Numbered from the stretch's first letter, positions 25,902-38,401 are shown. The stretch is 64,000 nucleotides of DNA from Euborellia annulipes (GCA_023213315.1 JAKCPI010027531.1:1-64000), one strand, 5' to 3'. Numbers and translations are program-made. Notes: generated from the letters alone by a model not told the origin.

Positions 25902-26333
25902 GAAATGGATTTTAGCACCCACCCCGACAGACCATTTTGAGAAACCCAATTTTTTGGAATGTGGGACCCTCAAAACGGGCATTTTCATCAATATCCTCGT
26001 ATTTTTGACACGATCTCAATATTACATATATAGATCCAAGTATCACATTTTTGTCATTCGAATTTCAGTGAAAATTTAATCCATAGGATTTTAGTTGTTA
26101 GAAATCGCATTGCAAACTCTTTTTAAGTTGCCATATGTGGGACAGTCATATGTCGATCTTCCCTTTCTAACTGATATTCGTCAAGCATTTCTTCGGAAAT
26201 ACTCTAGGTGTCCATAGCGATATTATTTTTTATAGGCTGTTGGTACTAGCAAAAATTAGAGTCATTTGAGGGAGGGGGGCATTTGCCACCTCAAAGGTTT
26301 AGGAAGAAAATAGTCGATTCTCAGCCTTACATA

Positions 26334-26597
26334 GGGAGCGTACAAGTATTACGTAACGCAATTTGGGGGGGGTGGGGGTCTCTTAAAACGTTACCATGAG
26401 TTACAAAGGGGGGGGGAGGGGGGTTGAACAACCCGTTACGTAACTGGTATTTTAGCGACTTTCCGGTACTTTGTGCAACATAATTGTGACTTTTAGATAA
26501 AAATGGCCACTTGAGCGTTACGTAACGTCTAGGGGGGGGGGGGGGGGGGGGGTCAAAAATCTTCAAAAATTGCGTTACTTAATACTTGTACGCTCCC
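26334..26597. mobile_element. MITE with 31-bp TIRs and G-runs
   Basis: Termini are GGGAGCGTACAAGTATTACG and its near complement ending GTACTTGTACGCTCCC-like (AATACTTGTACGCTCCC). GTAACGCAATTT and AAATTGCGTTAC extend the match. ATA flanks both ends (26331-26333 and 26598-26600), a possible 3-bp duplication. The interior has several G-runs. The minus ORF 26327-26566 comes from those runs. Confidence 0.75.
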
Positions 26598-26600
26598 ATA

Positions 26601-28050
26601 CAAACTCACACTCTCTCTTTATAAATAAGTAAAGAAGATGGTATAGGTAATAATATAGAGGTATTTGTTTATGTGTATATAAATTAAGTAAAAAAAATTT
26701 TGCCCCCTCCCCTCAAAAAAAAAGCAAAAACTGAAATGATTAGAGGAGAGGAACCGTATCATTTTTCTACAGAGTGATAAATAAATAAACTTCTTTGGAA
26801 AAAAAAATCATATAAAAAAATGCAAAATAGCAATTTAAGTAATTCTCGTTAATGAAAAATAAAAAATTAAGATGGCTTCAAATTTGATCCACCCATCGAA
26901 TTTTTTGGTTTTAAATTTTGGCATAATATATTGTAAATAATAATGCATATATATATATGATCACCACTGAAAGAAAAGATAAATTATTGCTCTTAATTAC
27001 TTTACCGAGAAACATAAGGTTAATTAAGTAGTTAAAGTTAATGTATTTTAAGTGGCAATTCCCTTAATAGAATCTCTTGAGAGATTTAGAATGTCATTGG
27101 ACTTAAATGAATTTAATTTTTATACACTAAAACTAAAACGTTTAGGTTGTGATCGTCATCAGATTCACTTTGTTACAGCAAATCAAAGTTAATGCTATGC
27201 ATCTGATAAAAGATTTTCCATTAAAGTTCATTAAATACAAATGAATTGTGTAGCCAATAAAGAATTTTTAATTTTGACATTTTTTCATAATTCAAAATTT
27301 CGTTTGATTTTTTTTTATTTTGAAAAATCGTAGAAAAGGGAAATAATTTATATGTTTTTTTCTCTCAAGTAGATTTTCTTTCATCCCTAATCTAAACACC
27401 TAATACAATAATAATATTACTATGGGAATTACAATTTTGTAAATTTGTATATTTTGTGTTATTAAAAAACAAAATTGTATAGTAGTATTAATAAAGGTCT
27501 TTGCGTGTTAATTTATTTGTGTCTGATTGATTTGAAAACAAAAAAAAAAGCAAATTTTTTTTGAAATCACATCTTTATTTAAGATTAGAAATAAGTTTAT
27601 AAAAAAATTTTTACTTAAAATATTATTTTTTTTTATAAATAGATTTAAAAATTTCTCACAAACTTAAAAAGAATACTTTTTATTTGAACTTTTTTTTCAG
27701 TTTTATATAAATAAAAATATATTTTTTTTTTCTAATTATTTAAAATTTCTCAAAAATATTTTTTAACATAAAAATAAATGCAATCTAATTAATACATATA
27801 GTATTTATTTATATTAGTGTATTAAAAAACCAGTGCGTAAAAAACCCTTAATCCAAATAAAAAAATTTTATATAAAAAACGTCGTTTAAAAATATCCAAG
27901 TTCAAAAAAAATTTGTACATAAATAAGCTTCTAAATGATTAGATAATTTTTTTTTTAATTCTTAAACAATTTTTATTTTATTAAAATAAAAATAAAATGA
28001 ATTAGCTAAGCGCTTTGCACGCCTGAATACTATTTCAGGAGATAATCGCA
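26601..28050. other. AT-rich intergenic spacer
   Basis: No gene, RNA or clear mobile element seen. Mostly A/T runs with short ATAAA-like hexamers. Confidence 0.5.
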
Positions 28051-28054
28051 TATT

Positions 28055-28426
28055 GAGGGGCGGGAACGAATTTGAATAGGGGGGCAAAAAATTTTTTTTA
28101 GAAAATTAAAATAATTTAATATGTTCAAATAGTATAAAACAAAAACAAATCTACTATAAAACTTTAAAAATTTTAAATAAAATCACAATTTTAATAAAAT
28201 TAAAATTTTAAAAAATTTGGTAGTGATTTTTCAAAAATTTTTGGAAGAAATTTGAAAAAAAATGAATTTCTTACTCTTTTAATTTAGAAGATTTTATTTT
28301 TCAAAAGTAAAAATATATCATTTTTAATAATAAATGAAATAAAAGAAGAAATTTTGCCCCCCTCTGCCCCCCCCTGTAGGATGCCAGGGGGGCAATGTAC
28401 CCTGCCCCCCCAGTTCCGGCGCCTAT
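28055..28426. mobile_element. G-run MITE, copy 1 of the CCGGAAC family
   Basis: Left GAGGGGCGGGAACGAATTTG, right CCCAGTTCCGGCGCCTATG. The internal sequence (AAAATTAAAATAATTTAATA, GTATAAAACAAAAACAAATC) is nearly identical to the copy at 50933. CATATT is present on both sides, so the target duplication is imperfect. Confidence 0.7.
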
Positions 28427-28430
28427 GCAT

Positions 28431-30600
28431 ATTAGGTCACTCTAATGTGTGATAATCCTTGAAAATAAACCGGGCAAATTTTTGCAAGGCGATTTAAATC
28501 GTCCTAGTTTGCGCTTTGCATCAACTTTAAAAAATTAAAATTGGCCTCAAAAAATTATCACAGTTCATTTTAAGTAGCTTATATCATATAATACTATATT
28601 AAAAAAATGTTTTCATAATGATTCATATCACCGTTATTACCATAAATTTCATTTAGAGTGTGATTTTCTATACATTAGAAAATTACTTATTATTTTTTGA
28701 CATATTTATAAAAAAAATTTTAACAAAGAAATGACAAGAATTGTAAAATTGATTTGCGTTTTAGTGAATTTTAATTATTAATTTCTCTAAATCGTAATCC
28801 ATTTACTTTAGTCCTTTTTTCTATTATCTACCTTTAGTAAATCTCATTCAAAAATCAATTTTACAATCCTTGCCATATCCTTGTAAGCAGGCAAACTCTC
28901 TCGAAGGAGTGGAATTTCAATTTTAGCAGATCTTGAACTATTTAAAAATTACTCGTCAGAGAGAAAAACTTTTTATTACAATGTTGAAATGGGAAAAGTA
29001 AAATCTCTTATATTATCATTACAGCTCGGATGTTCATGCACAAATAAACCTTAAAATATGCATGCATTAGTGCACCATAAAATGACCAAATATGCACAAT
29101 GAAGGGAAAAATTTGCTCTATCACAAATTGAGTCCACCAATTTCTCTAAATTTTCTTCGTTTAAGATATGAGTTATCTGAGAACACGTTCTTGAACGCAG
29201 AAAATGATCTTTCTATATTGCAAGAAGTGACCGGCGCCTACTGAAAGAAGAAATCTGGAATCGAAATGTTTATGATTCCAAAAATAAAAAGAAAAAAATA
29301 AGACAAATATTTTTTTTCAAAGCTCAAAAGTTTGAAAATATTTAAAATAATTTTTAATTTTTGTCACAAAAATTAATTAGACTTTAAAAGCAACTACTCA
29401 AATATATTCAAAGAAAATTTTAAAAAAAATGTTAAAATATTCATAAAAAATAAGGTTGTTTTGGTTAAAAATTGGCAAAATATGCATTCTTCAAAAAAAA
29501 GTAAAAATATGCACATATGCTCGGAACAAATAGGTTTTTTCGAATCGAATTCTCATGAAATGGAGTGCAAAGTTTCAGGAACGGATTCAGCTAACATGCA
29601 TTTGCATGAACATCCGGGCTCTAATTATCATATTTTTAAAAAATGTATATAATATGATTAATTTAAAACGGTTGAATGAAAAAGCAAAATGGGGAAATTA
29701 AAAATTACTGAGAAAATTTTATTTAAAAAAAATAAATAAATAAAGAAACAATTCACCGGGAAAGTTCTAAAAAATTTTTTTTTAAATTAAAAATCTAAAT
29801 TTTTTTAGGAATATTTGTAAAATATTACTAAATATTAAAAATCTATCACTTTGAGATCTTCAAGGTCTAAAAAAACCTTTTATTTATAATTAAACCATCA
29901 CAAAATAGAAAAATTATAATTAAAAAAAAATTAATGATTTAATATTTTTCTTCTCTTTCTTTTTTTTTATACAGTCTTATATATTTTTGAATTGAATATA
30001 TATATATATAAAATATTTTAGAATAAATATATATATATTTTTTTTATAGAAATATAAAAATATAACACTTTGAATATTTCCTTTCGGGTTTTTGCTTTTT
30101 TTTTTTAATTTTTTTTTCGTTTTAAATTATAAAAATGTCTTTAATTTAAAAAATAATTCTCTTAAAAAAAAATTAAGTCAGTTTATATCCAATTGAACTT
30201 GAAAACAAAGAACAAAATAAAAGTGTAAAATTAAACAAATGAGTAAATTTTTAAAATTTAACTCTGTTATTTAATTTTTTCACTCCTACTATTATATCTG
30301 TATATGTATTTTTTTATCTGAAAAATAAATTTCTTTCGGGATCACCACATTTATTTATCCGAGATATATGCTTGTACTTGGATACTCACCACAAAACTCT
30401 ACTGGTTTTTATCTACAGAAAACCCGTGAAATTACTTGATTTTCTTTCCCCTGGGTTCATTTCTAAATAACGATCGATTCCTACCTATTGTGGATCCAAT
30501 ATAACCCACATATACTGTCTTAAACGATCTTTTGGATATTAATCTTCAATTATTATTTTTTATAATTGTGTTATTCAAAGCTTTTGTGGTTTGTATTATT
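28431..30600. other. AT-rich intergenic spacer
   Basis: No gene supported. The small plus ORF at 29461-29652 is embedded in a segment (29025-29640) that carries two diverged copies of GAACATCCGGGCTCT/GCTCGGATGTTCATGCA in inverted orientation. It is therefore probably another old foldback element, with GTGCATATTTG-like repeats inside. Confidence 0.45.
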
Positions 30601-31192
30601 ATTATTATGAGAGTTTTTAATTATAGACCACATTTGTTATTAATTATTTATTAAAAATATAAATACTGTACAACTGCTTGTTCTGCAGTCGTTTTCAAGT
30701 ACTGTACACATGGGCGTAGCCAGACTTCTTGTTAGGGGGGCCAACTCCTCGTTAGGGCGAAGAGGGGGGTTTGCAATTAATATCTACATAGAGTATTAAT
30801 TATTTATTTAAATAAAATAAAAAAATTAAATTAATGTAGTGAATTGGAGTGTTAAAAAAATTTCCAATGGGAAAAATATATATATATATATTTTTTTTAA
30901 TTTTTAGGACCAGCCAGGGGGAGGCAACGGCCCCCCCCTGCCTCCCCTGGCTACGCCCATGACTGTACACTGGCTCCGACTCAAGTTAACTAACCTCTAA
31001 GGGACAGTTATCTTCATTTTATATGATTCAACGATGCTAAAATGCACTAACGGTCCCTTTTAGTTCACTTGAGTCGGAGTAAGTGTACAGTACTTGAAAA
31101 CAACTGCAGAATAAGCATTCGAAACGTTGTATTTATATTCTTAATAGATAATTAATAACAAAATATGGTCTATAATTAAAAACTCCCTTAAT
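30601..31192. repeat. Palindromic hammerhead-like element carrying a nested MITE
   Basis: The left arm (30601-30708) has TTTTAATTATAGACCACATT and, on minus, TGAAAACGACTGCAG..CAGTTGTACAG. The right arm (31085-31192) has TACTTGAAAACAACTGCAG, AATAAGCATTCGAAACGTTG, then AATATGGTCTATAATT. GAAAC is at 31121-31125. Both arms are also bounded by GACTC(C)AAGT..ACTTGAGTCGGAG. A 253-bp MITE at 30709 is inserted in the left arm. Confidence 0.65.
30709..30961. mobile_element. Nested G-run MITE with perfect 8-bp target duplication
   Basis: CATGGGCGTAGCCAG at the left and CTGGCTACGCCCATG at the right are a perfect 15-bp inverted pair. ACTGTACA flanks both sides (30701-30708 and 30962-30969). The interior has GGGGGG and CCCCCCC runs. 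It inserted into the older palindromic element, giving a clear relative age. Confidence 0.92.
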
Positions 31193-31486
31193 AATTGTGT
31201 AATCTTTTTCAAAAAAAGTTCTAGAATTCATTATTTTTTCATTTCAGCCCTTCTGCTCTATGGTAGGCCTAATCCATGTTTAACGGACGGACTTTTTGTT
31301 TTGTTTCTCTCTTAAAATGGTGGTGCACCCACTTTGCCAAGTTTTTATTTTTTCATTTTATTTCTCTCAAGAATTTTTTTCTATAATTTTCTTCTTAACA
31401 AGATCAATTAGTTATAAACCAGACCTTATTTTATGTATTGCACAATATTTTAAGTAGATTTAAAATTAAAAGAAATAAAACATTCT

Positions 31487-31492
31487 TTTATT
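31487..31492 (-). terminator. Candidate poly(A) signal of the G-alpha gene
   Basis: AATAAA on the minus strand, about 104 bases beyond the stop codon at 31596. Confidence 0.45.
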
Positions 31493-31595
31493 TTAATAGT
31501 TGCCTAGCCTTTCCTAAAAAAATTAATTGAACTTTTAAATATTAAATAAATGCAAGGGACTTTTTTTTGATAAAGGAAAGGCTTTTTTGCATTTT

Positions 31596-34500
31596 TTAAA
31601 GCAACGTTACTTGGTTGAGATTCTCACAGATTACTGTATCCATGACGACTTGGAAGACGACTTGAATGTTGGAGGTATCCGTGGCAGTGGTGAAATGTGG
31701 ATAAATCACTTTGGCGGTGTTATGATTCCGTGAGGCGAATTTATGCTGGATGAAGAGAGCACCTCGATCCACGTCATAATCGGGACCTGATAAAAAAATT
31801 ATACAATGGTTTCTAGATCAAATAAAAACTTTTTGCTAATGATTATTAAAAAAATTGTTTTTTTTTTTTTTAATTCTTTCAACACCGAATTATAACTTTT
31901 TATTTTCAAGACTTGGCTGACAAATAAAAAATTATTTTTGATTATAATTTGATGGAAGAAGTAAAGAATACCCAATAAAAATTATTTTGAAACTAGCAAA
32001 GGGGTTTGCAAGATGGAGAGGCAAATTTTTTTTTCAATATTTAATAAATTGAAGTAAAGAATATTTTTTACCTTTATAGTCAGGTAAATAATATCGTAAA
32101 TGGCGTCCAGAGTAAAGAATCTTTTCACGAAAAAGATCAAACTTATTTAAAAAAAGAACAAACGAAGCCTCACGAAAGAATCGATTGTTTACTATTTGCC
32201 CAAAAAGATTGAGGCTCTCTTCTAATCGATTTACATTTGGATCCTCCTATAAATAATAATATAAAAAAAATTAATAAAAATTAAAAAAATAAGAGCTTGG
32301 TGAAATAAGAACTTACAACCAGAGTCATATCATATCCGCTGAGTGAAACGACGAACATAACAGCTCTGACATCATCAAAACAATATATCCATTTTCTTCT
32401 CTGGGAACGTTGACCTCCAACATCGAACATACTAAAATCAAAAATATTAAATAAGTATTAAGAAATTATTTTTGAAAATAAGTAGAAGTTTAAGAATTCT
32501 AAGTTCCTAAATAAGTTTTATATTAAATATATATAAACAGTGCCGGATTAAGCAACATGGAGGCCCTTAGACAGACGAAATCTCGTGGCTCTGCCAGCTA
32601 ATTATTTTACCAAGGGCGTATATAGAAATTTTTTTCCGCTCTCCGAAAAATTCTTTTGGGATAAATGTATGTATGTTCTATAGAAATCCGCAATTTTCAA
32701 TCAATTTATTTGAAATCAAGTACACATATAGTATGTACATGGACCAGGGAGTAACGTAGTAATAATTTGAATCTCTTAAATATTTTGGAAAATTAATTAT
32801 AATCAAATTTCTTCAATATGGGAACAGAAAATCTACAAGTTTGGTTTGGAATTTTAAGCAAGGATTGATCAAACTAGTAATTATGTGAACAATAGTAGTT
32901 AATAGAAAGTTAAAATAGAAATGTTTGACTATATTTTAAATTTGTTTCAAATTACTACCTGATGATGATGTCATTAATGCGAAATTGTGTTTCAATTATG
33001 CCATTTGTCCTTACTCTTGCACGAAGAACATCAGTAGGAGTTGGCACATATTTTTCATCACAGATTCGATCCATATTTTCAAATAAACTGGAAAAATAAC
33101 ATAAATTTAATATGTTTTCTTATCTTAAAACAAATAATAATCCATACTAAATAGCAGAATCATTTAGTTCATATTCATAGCCTCTTGCCACGGCGAGTCG
33201 CACTCCTCGGTCCTGCCAAAGGGCTTGAAGAGCCATTGCGACATTTGGTAGCATATTGAAACTTTTATCAAAACAAGAAGACGCTAAAAGAACTGTTTGG
33301 GCGTATCCCTGTAAAAAAAATGATTAAATATTATAGGCCGTGATTATTTTGAGCTCAGGTAATAATAATTCTGGCTGTGCTAATACGTTGTAAGCAAAAA
33401 TCTGCTGTTCATTATTACTTTTTAAATTCTTTATTATATCATTATTATCATCGAAAAATGTAACTTTATTCTTACATTCCAGGTAATTAAAATTTAAGAA
33501 TAATTTCATAAATTATTTATGAATAAAAACAGGAATTTAGTTGTTATCTTAAATCAAATTAATATTTATTATATAAGATTTACATTAAAATACACTTTGA
33601 ATAATTAACCTTGAATATATAAAAAAGTACTATTTTTAATAGAATAATAAAAAAAACGAAATATTTACTTTGTTTTTTGATGATTGGAGATTAATCCTAA
33701 GTAATCCCATTCCAGTAAGAACATATTTCATAGATGATAAGAGATTATCCATAACAGTCGGTCTGAAACTTCGTAATTCCTCTCTTGTAAACCCATCGCT
33801 ATGGATTATTTTCATCTGTTTAACAAGTGTGCTTTTTCCGCTTTCCCCAGCTCCTAAAAAAGAAAATAGATACTTTTTATTATTAACTTGTTAAATAAAG
33901 AGGGCGAGAGTTCAACTATTCATCATGAATTAAGTTAAACAGAATTATAAACATTTTGAAAAAAATATTGGTTTTAGTCCAAAAATTATATACTGTATAA
34001 TGAAAAGAATACAATATATATATATCTTAGGTTAAAAACACAGATTCCAGGGTGGAGGAGATTTATTACAGGCCTTGATGATGTCTAATAGCACGAAACT
34101 TATATTGCGCATCAAGTTGGCCAAAAAATGTTAATAAAAAAAATAAGAGAAATTGAGAAATCCTTCTCCTCCAATCTGGAATCTGTGTTATTGACTTGAA
34201 TCACCTGGTTTGAGATTATTTAATTATATATATAGATATATAAACATTTTAGTCTTCCACTTCTCTGACCTGGAGAGTATAAACTGACATCTTACAAGTG
34301 TTTACCGTTTTAGGCGACCACTGCCTTTGACATTCCTTTTAAGTCAATCATGAACAATATCGATGCTCACTCAGGGGCTCATTGATGGATGGCGACCACG
34401 AGTTACCCGAGCTAAAGCTGGCATTTTCTTCCTTTCCTTTATGTCAGCCTTTTTCATATCAAGCGTCAGGCCGTGAGATGGGTCAGCTTGTTTTCTCTCG

Positions 34501-36188
34501 GTCTCATTTCTTTGTAAATTAATTTTGCCGACTCCACATAGGGATAATGCCAAGATGGAAGAAGATGAACAATATCGATGCTATATATCATTTTTGATTG
34601 ATTCTACTCATTTTGTTCTTGAACGTCCCGGATCTGGAGTTCTCACAACAGAGGTCGCTAGCAATTTTGGGTACTGAGAAATTAGATGAGCCCATCATGG
34701 GAGCAGACAGATTTTCCTCTCTTTCTTTTTTTTTTTTTGTATACATGTAGAACTTGCAAGACTGCTGAGATTGTGATAAAGAACTATATGGATAATATAT
34801 AGTGAGATGGAGAGAAGTGGCATCGAATCACCTCTAAAAATGGTTCAAACCTAAATATTAGCCGCGGGCTACTTCTTATTGCAACGCTGTATTTTTTATT
34901 TCCAAGCCAAATCATTCACAGGGACCATTTCAATATTTTCATTTTCATAACGTGCAGACAGTTGATATTTTTTGATTGTTGGCCATAAAAATATATCAGA
35001 CTTGTCCTTGAGGCATTTTCTTGTACTGGTATATATTTTAAGATTATAAGTGAACCGTTAAAAATTTTTTTGTTAGTAGTGAAATTTCTTTTTATCATCA
35101 ATTTATTTATTTTTTTTTATAAATTTGATATGATAGCTTTGTTTGATCGTCTTTGTCTCCTAGCAGATCCAGTCCGGCACTGACTAAGCATATATATATT
35201 ATGACGTTTATTATTTTTTGTTAAAAAGTCTGGCGGAACAAATTCAATTCGTTTTACCTGCATAGAACTTTTATTACAAGCTTTTAATAATCATCTTTAT
35301 AATTTTTAAGTCGTTATATTCCTTCAAAAAAGAAAAAAGTAATATTTATATAGAGGATTTTTCTCAAAATTTTTTTATAATTAAAAATACTTTTATCTAA
35401 AATTATTTCTTTCAGTCATTCACATCATTCATCAATTTTTTTTTTTATTTCCACTACAACAAAAATATTTTTCATATTTGTTTGTTTAATATATAGACCT
35501 ATTATTCTTTGATAAGGTTCATTCACAAAGTGGGTCAACGACTTGGTTGAAAAATTTCATTCATCCGCCTTTCCATCCGTTTTTTTATCTATGAATGAAA
35601 TTTTATAATTATATTAGAACCAAAGCAAATATTTTTAAAAATTCCTAAATTCTCATTCAGAATATAAGACATCACATAGTTTTTAACAATCTAATTTTTT
35701 ATCTTTCTTCAATCAATATACAATTGTAGTAGTTTAGAGAAAATTTTGACTTTAAAGACCAGCTTTCTTTCGCATCAATCAGAATCGCCTTTAAAAAAAA
35801 GATAATTTAACTAATTCAACTATTATAAAATAATTAATCTAATTTCAATAAGGGGTCTTATTTGAAATAAACAATTTTTTTTTATTAGTAAAAATAACGG
35901 GAATCATAATTTGATTTTTAAGGCTATTAAAAGAAAGCAAGGTCACACGATTTATACTAACTATACTAAATTCGTGACATTTAAAATGTTATACTGAGGC
36001 AACTAACCTTTTGACATTTCAAATAAAAAAAAAAGGGTGAAGAAAAACAAAAGGGAAATCTTACCCAAAAGTAAAATCTTAATAACATTTCGTTCTTGTT
36101 TTGCGAGTTCCCCAAGCTGTTTATCAATTTCTTCACTGCGTTTTCGAGCCTTCGCTTCCTCTCTATCTAATGTTAGACATCCACCCAT
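31596..36188 (-). CDS. Heterotrimeric G-protein alpha subunit, Galpha-v class
   Basis: GTP-binding subunit that links seven-span receptors to effectors at the inner plasma membrane. Coding exons, in order on minus: 36065-36188, 33669-33853, 33148-33308, 32959-33087, 32317-32431, 32072-32246 and 31596-31786. Phases agree, giving 1080 bases and 359 aa. MGGC at the start suits Gly2 myristoylation and Cys4 palmitoylation; this ATG is chosen over an upstream in-frame one for that reason. G1 is GAGESGKST (42-50). Switch I has [10 protein letters not shown], with catalytic Arg181 and Thr184. G3 is DVGGQR, with Gln207. G4 is NKFD (272-275) and G5 lies in TTATDT (329-334). [28 protein letters not shown] and the C-terminus NLNQVTLL resemble Galpha-v more than Gi/o, Gq, Gs or G12/13. 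There is no Cys at position -4, so pertussis toxin would not modify it. Class assignment is from memory. Confidence 0.93.
32560..32760. repeat. MITE remnant in G-alpha intron 4
   Basis: AAGGGCGTATATAGAAATTT matches the left end of the G-run MITE at 25351. Upstream, TGCCGGATTAAGCAACATGG also looks like an element end. Borders cannot be drawn. Confidence 0.35.
34036..34190. mobile_element. MITE in G-alpha intron 1
   Basis: Left AACACAGATTCCAGGGTGG, then AGGAGATTT; right AAATCCTTCTCCTCCAATC, then TGGAATCTGTGTTA. Inverted termini of about 30 bp with few mismatches. About 155 bp and no ORF. Confidence 0.65.
34191..36060 (-). other. Rest of G-alpha intron 1
   Basis: AT-rich, no second gene supported. 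The minus ORF at 34371-34553 covers CTCGGGTAACTCGTGGTCGC, a motif that recurs with changes at 51577-51595, so it is probably an old repeat. Confidence 0.45.
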
Positions 36189-36206
36189 AACATTTTGTAT
36201 ATTGAA
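36189..36206 (-). other. G-alpha 5' UTR part of coding exon 1
   Basis: On minus, ctttttttaag precedes GTTCAATATACAAAATGTT and the ATG, a plausible acceptor. It would join to a non-coding exon such as 37879-37940. Inference from splice-site shape only. Confidence 0.4.
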
Positions 36207-36865
36207 CCTTAAAAAAAGAAGTACAAATCTGAAATTAATATATAATTCAAACCCACTATTTGTATCAAATACAAACAAATCACTCTGTAACGACCTTATG
36301 GTGGAGTTATCATTTTGGAGAGAATGAAATTCCATTCTCCTTCCTCAATAAAAAAAGATCGGGTCTTTTAATTTTTTAATAAATACAAACTATGGTAAAC
36401 TGGGAGAGATTGAAATGTATTTGGTTTGGATAAATCTCGTTATATTAGAGTAATTTACTTGTAAAGGGTTTCTGATACCATTCTCAAAAGAAAGTTACGA
36501 AATTTTTTTGAAAAATGTAATAAAAAAATTTCCCAAAGTACTAGTCATTAGAAGATCGTCCAAATAATGTAGTTTAAAGCTCTGGAAAACCTTCTTCAAT
36601 CATAGCCTATGTATTAATCAACCATAAAGTAATGCTTTTGAATAGGGCATCTTGTAAAATAAATTTATTTATTTAATTCACAAAGTTCTCCCCTAATCAA
36701 GAAACCACGCCAATTTTGTAATCATAGATTAAATCCAAACAAACAGCAATCAAAAGTGCATAATTAAAAGTGTTGTTTGACGAATAAATCAATTGCCCTC
36801 GAGTACTCGTTCTCGAGATATTATTTTTAAGTTTGAGTTATATTTAAGGGATCCCAGACAGCTTG

Positions 36866-36935
36866 ATATATTGCAGCAATATTGCCAATCTTGCAAAATA
36901 TTGACAATATTGCAGCAACATTGCTGTATTCTGAG
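36866..36935. repeat. TATTGC palindrome cluster
   Basis: ATTGCAGCAATATTGCCAAT, then AATATTGACAATATTGCAGC. Same vocabulary as the 38-bp tandem array at 22294 but without regular copies. Confidence 0.6.
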
Positions 36936-36972
36936 TAAGCACTTGTGAGCATATTGAGATTTTGAAATGAAG

Positions 36973-37186
36973 TAGAGTGAGGGTCAATATTAAGTTCCAC
37001 CCATGCGTTTTCTACTTGTGATTATTTCATTGTTTTTATAAAAGAAAATGAAAATCTTTATTGGAAATTTTCTAGGTTTGAACAATGAAAGTTTCCATTA
37101 AAAAATATATAATATTTTTTAAGAAACAATGAAATAATCACAAATAGAAAACGCATGGGTTGGACTTAATATTGTCCCTCACTGTA
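36973..37186. mobile_element. Mariner-type MITE, family B copy 3
   Basis: TAGAGTGAGGGTCAATATTA at the left and its complement TAATATTGTCCCTCACTGTA at the right. Long arms with TCTACTTGTGATTATTTCAT and ATGAAATAATCACAAATAG. About 214 bp, TA borders. The best preserved copy of this family here. Confidence 0.85.
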
Positions 37187-37877
37187 CCTTCAATTATCCA
37201 GAACCCCTAGGCTCGGAAGAAAAATAAAAATATATTTGCTGCTATCAAAAGTTCTACAATATTTATTATTGGGACCTCATTTTCATTGTTCAAGGATTGT
37301 TTAGTTTGTTACATTTGGATTCAATTCGATATTAACAGTACAAAATATTATCTTTTAATATTCTAATTTTGGTCTATTTCTAAACAAATAGGTTCAGATA
37401 ATTATTAGGTATAAAATCGAATTGAATAAACTAAGCAGTAGAGATGTAAATTTGAAAGAAGCTGAGTTCAGAAATATTCAATCAATTTGACATTTGCCTA
37501 GAGAGTTTTGACTCCTACATTAAATAGACCTCAGTTATTAGTGTAGTAAACCAAAATAAATATGGGGTGAATGAAATTTAATAATGAGATTAACAATATA
37601 AAAAGAGCATAACAAGTTTATATTATAGAATTCATTTTAGAATTGTCTTTACATGATATTTTATTTAAAATTGATTTAATTAAAAATCAAAATTATTTTG
37701 AGTGACAGTTTATAAAAATATTCTTTTTAATAAACAACCAAGAAGAAAAAATTAATTTTAGCTTAATAATTAATAAATAATTCCACTACCTTCAAAATTA
37801 AGAATATATTCTTGAATTAACAAAAAATAAAAAAATAAAAAAAACTATATGAGTGAATAAAAACAACTGGAACTCAC
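37187..37877. other. AT-rich spacer, probably intron of the G-alpha 5' UTR
   Basis: No gene or element recognised. If the leader exon at 37.88 kb is real, this stretch is intronic on the minus strand. Confidence 0.4.
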
Positions 37878-38386
37878 GCTTGGTTGTTGTTGTTGTGACG
37901 CACATTGAACCCAGGAATTGAACTCACCAATACTACGTATGTCAAAATATCGCCTTTTTAAACTGGTTGAAAGTTTGAAATTTATTGAGAAAAAATCATA
38001 TTATATTTTATACTTATCAATTAGAAATGCAAACACTTTTTTTATAAACAATAAAAGAAATAGATGAAATTGTTGTGAGCTTTTAACTATCCTAGCTCAA
38101 TCTCTTGGTACTAAATTAAACTAATTAAAAGCAAGTTTGATTTTAGAAATCTGTATTAAATTAAAAAAAATTAATTTTAATTTCATTTCTTATTAAAATA
38201 TAAAAAAGGAATAATAGCAAAATTTAAAGTTTTTTTTTTTTTCAATTTAGGAAACAAATTTTTTTAAATTTAAATTTGTTTCCTTTTTGTAAAAGTTTCA
38301 TACTTTCGTCGATAGAGGCGCTGATATTGGCTATCTTTTTTTGATTTTATTTACCGTCTGTTAATTTAACCTTTTAACCACTCTTC
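37878..38386. promoter_or_regulatory. Probable divergent promoter region, G-alpha (-) and RpL38 (+)
   Basis: On the minus strand, CAACAACAACAACCAAGC ends in a good donor (gtgagtt) at 37877, a likely non-coding first exon of the G-alpha gene. On the plus strand, pyrimidine-rich CTCTTCGCGTATAAACTCC lies just before the donor at 38402, a likely RpL38 leader of the 5'TOP type. About 450 bases separate them. No TATA box can be told apart from the AT-rich background. Confidence 0.4.
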
Positions 38387-38401
38387 GCGTATAAACTCCT
38401 T
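38387..38401 (+). other. RpL38 non-coding exon 1 (3' part)
   Basis: TCGCGTATAAACTCCTT runs into donor gtaagtaaaa at 38402. The matching acceptor is tttttacag at 38551-38558. Pyrimidines upstream (CTCTTC) fit a 5'TOP start common to ribosomal-protein mRNAs. The exact start is not visible. Confidence 0.5.

Noticed and set aside
31596..36188. G12/13 class for the G-alpha gene
   Set aside because: The start of the protein ([19 protein letters not shown]) first suggested it, but the helical domain and C-terminus fit Galpha-v better.
36037..36327. Plus-strand ORF of 96 codons
   Set aside because: Antisense to G-alpha exon 1 and its leader; the minus-strand reading has the conserved motifs.
36189..36335. 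Upstream in-frame ATG extending G-alpha exon 1 by 49 codons
   Set aside because: The extension has no G-alpha similarity, and it would bury the MGGC lipid-modification site.
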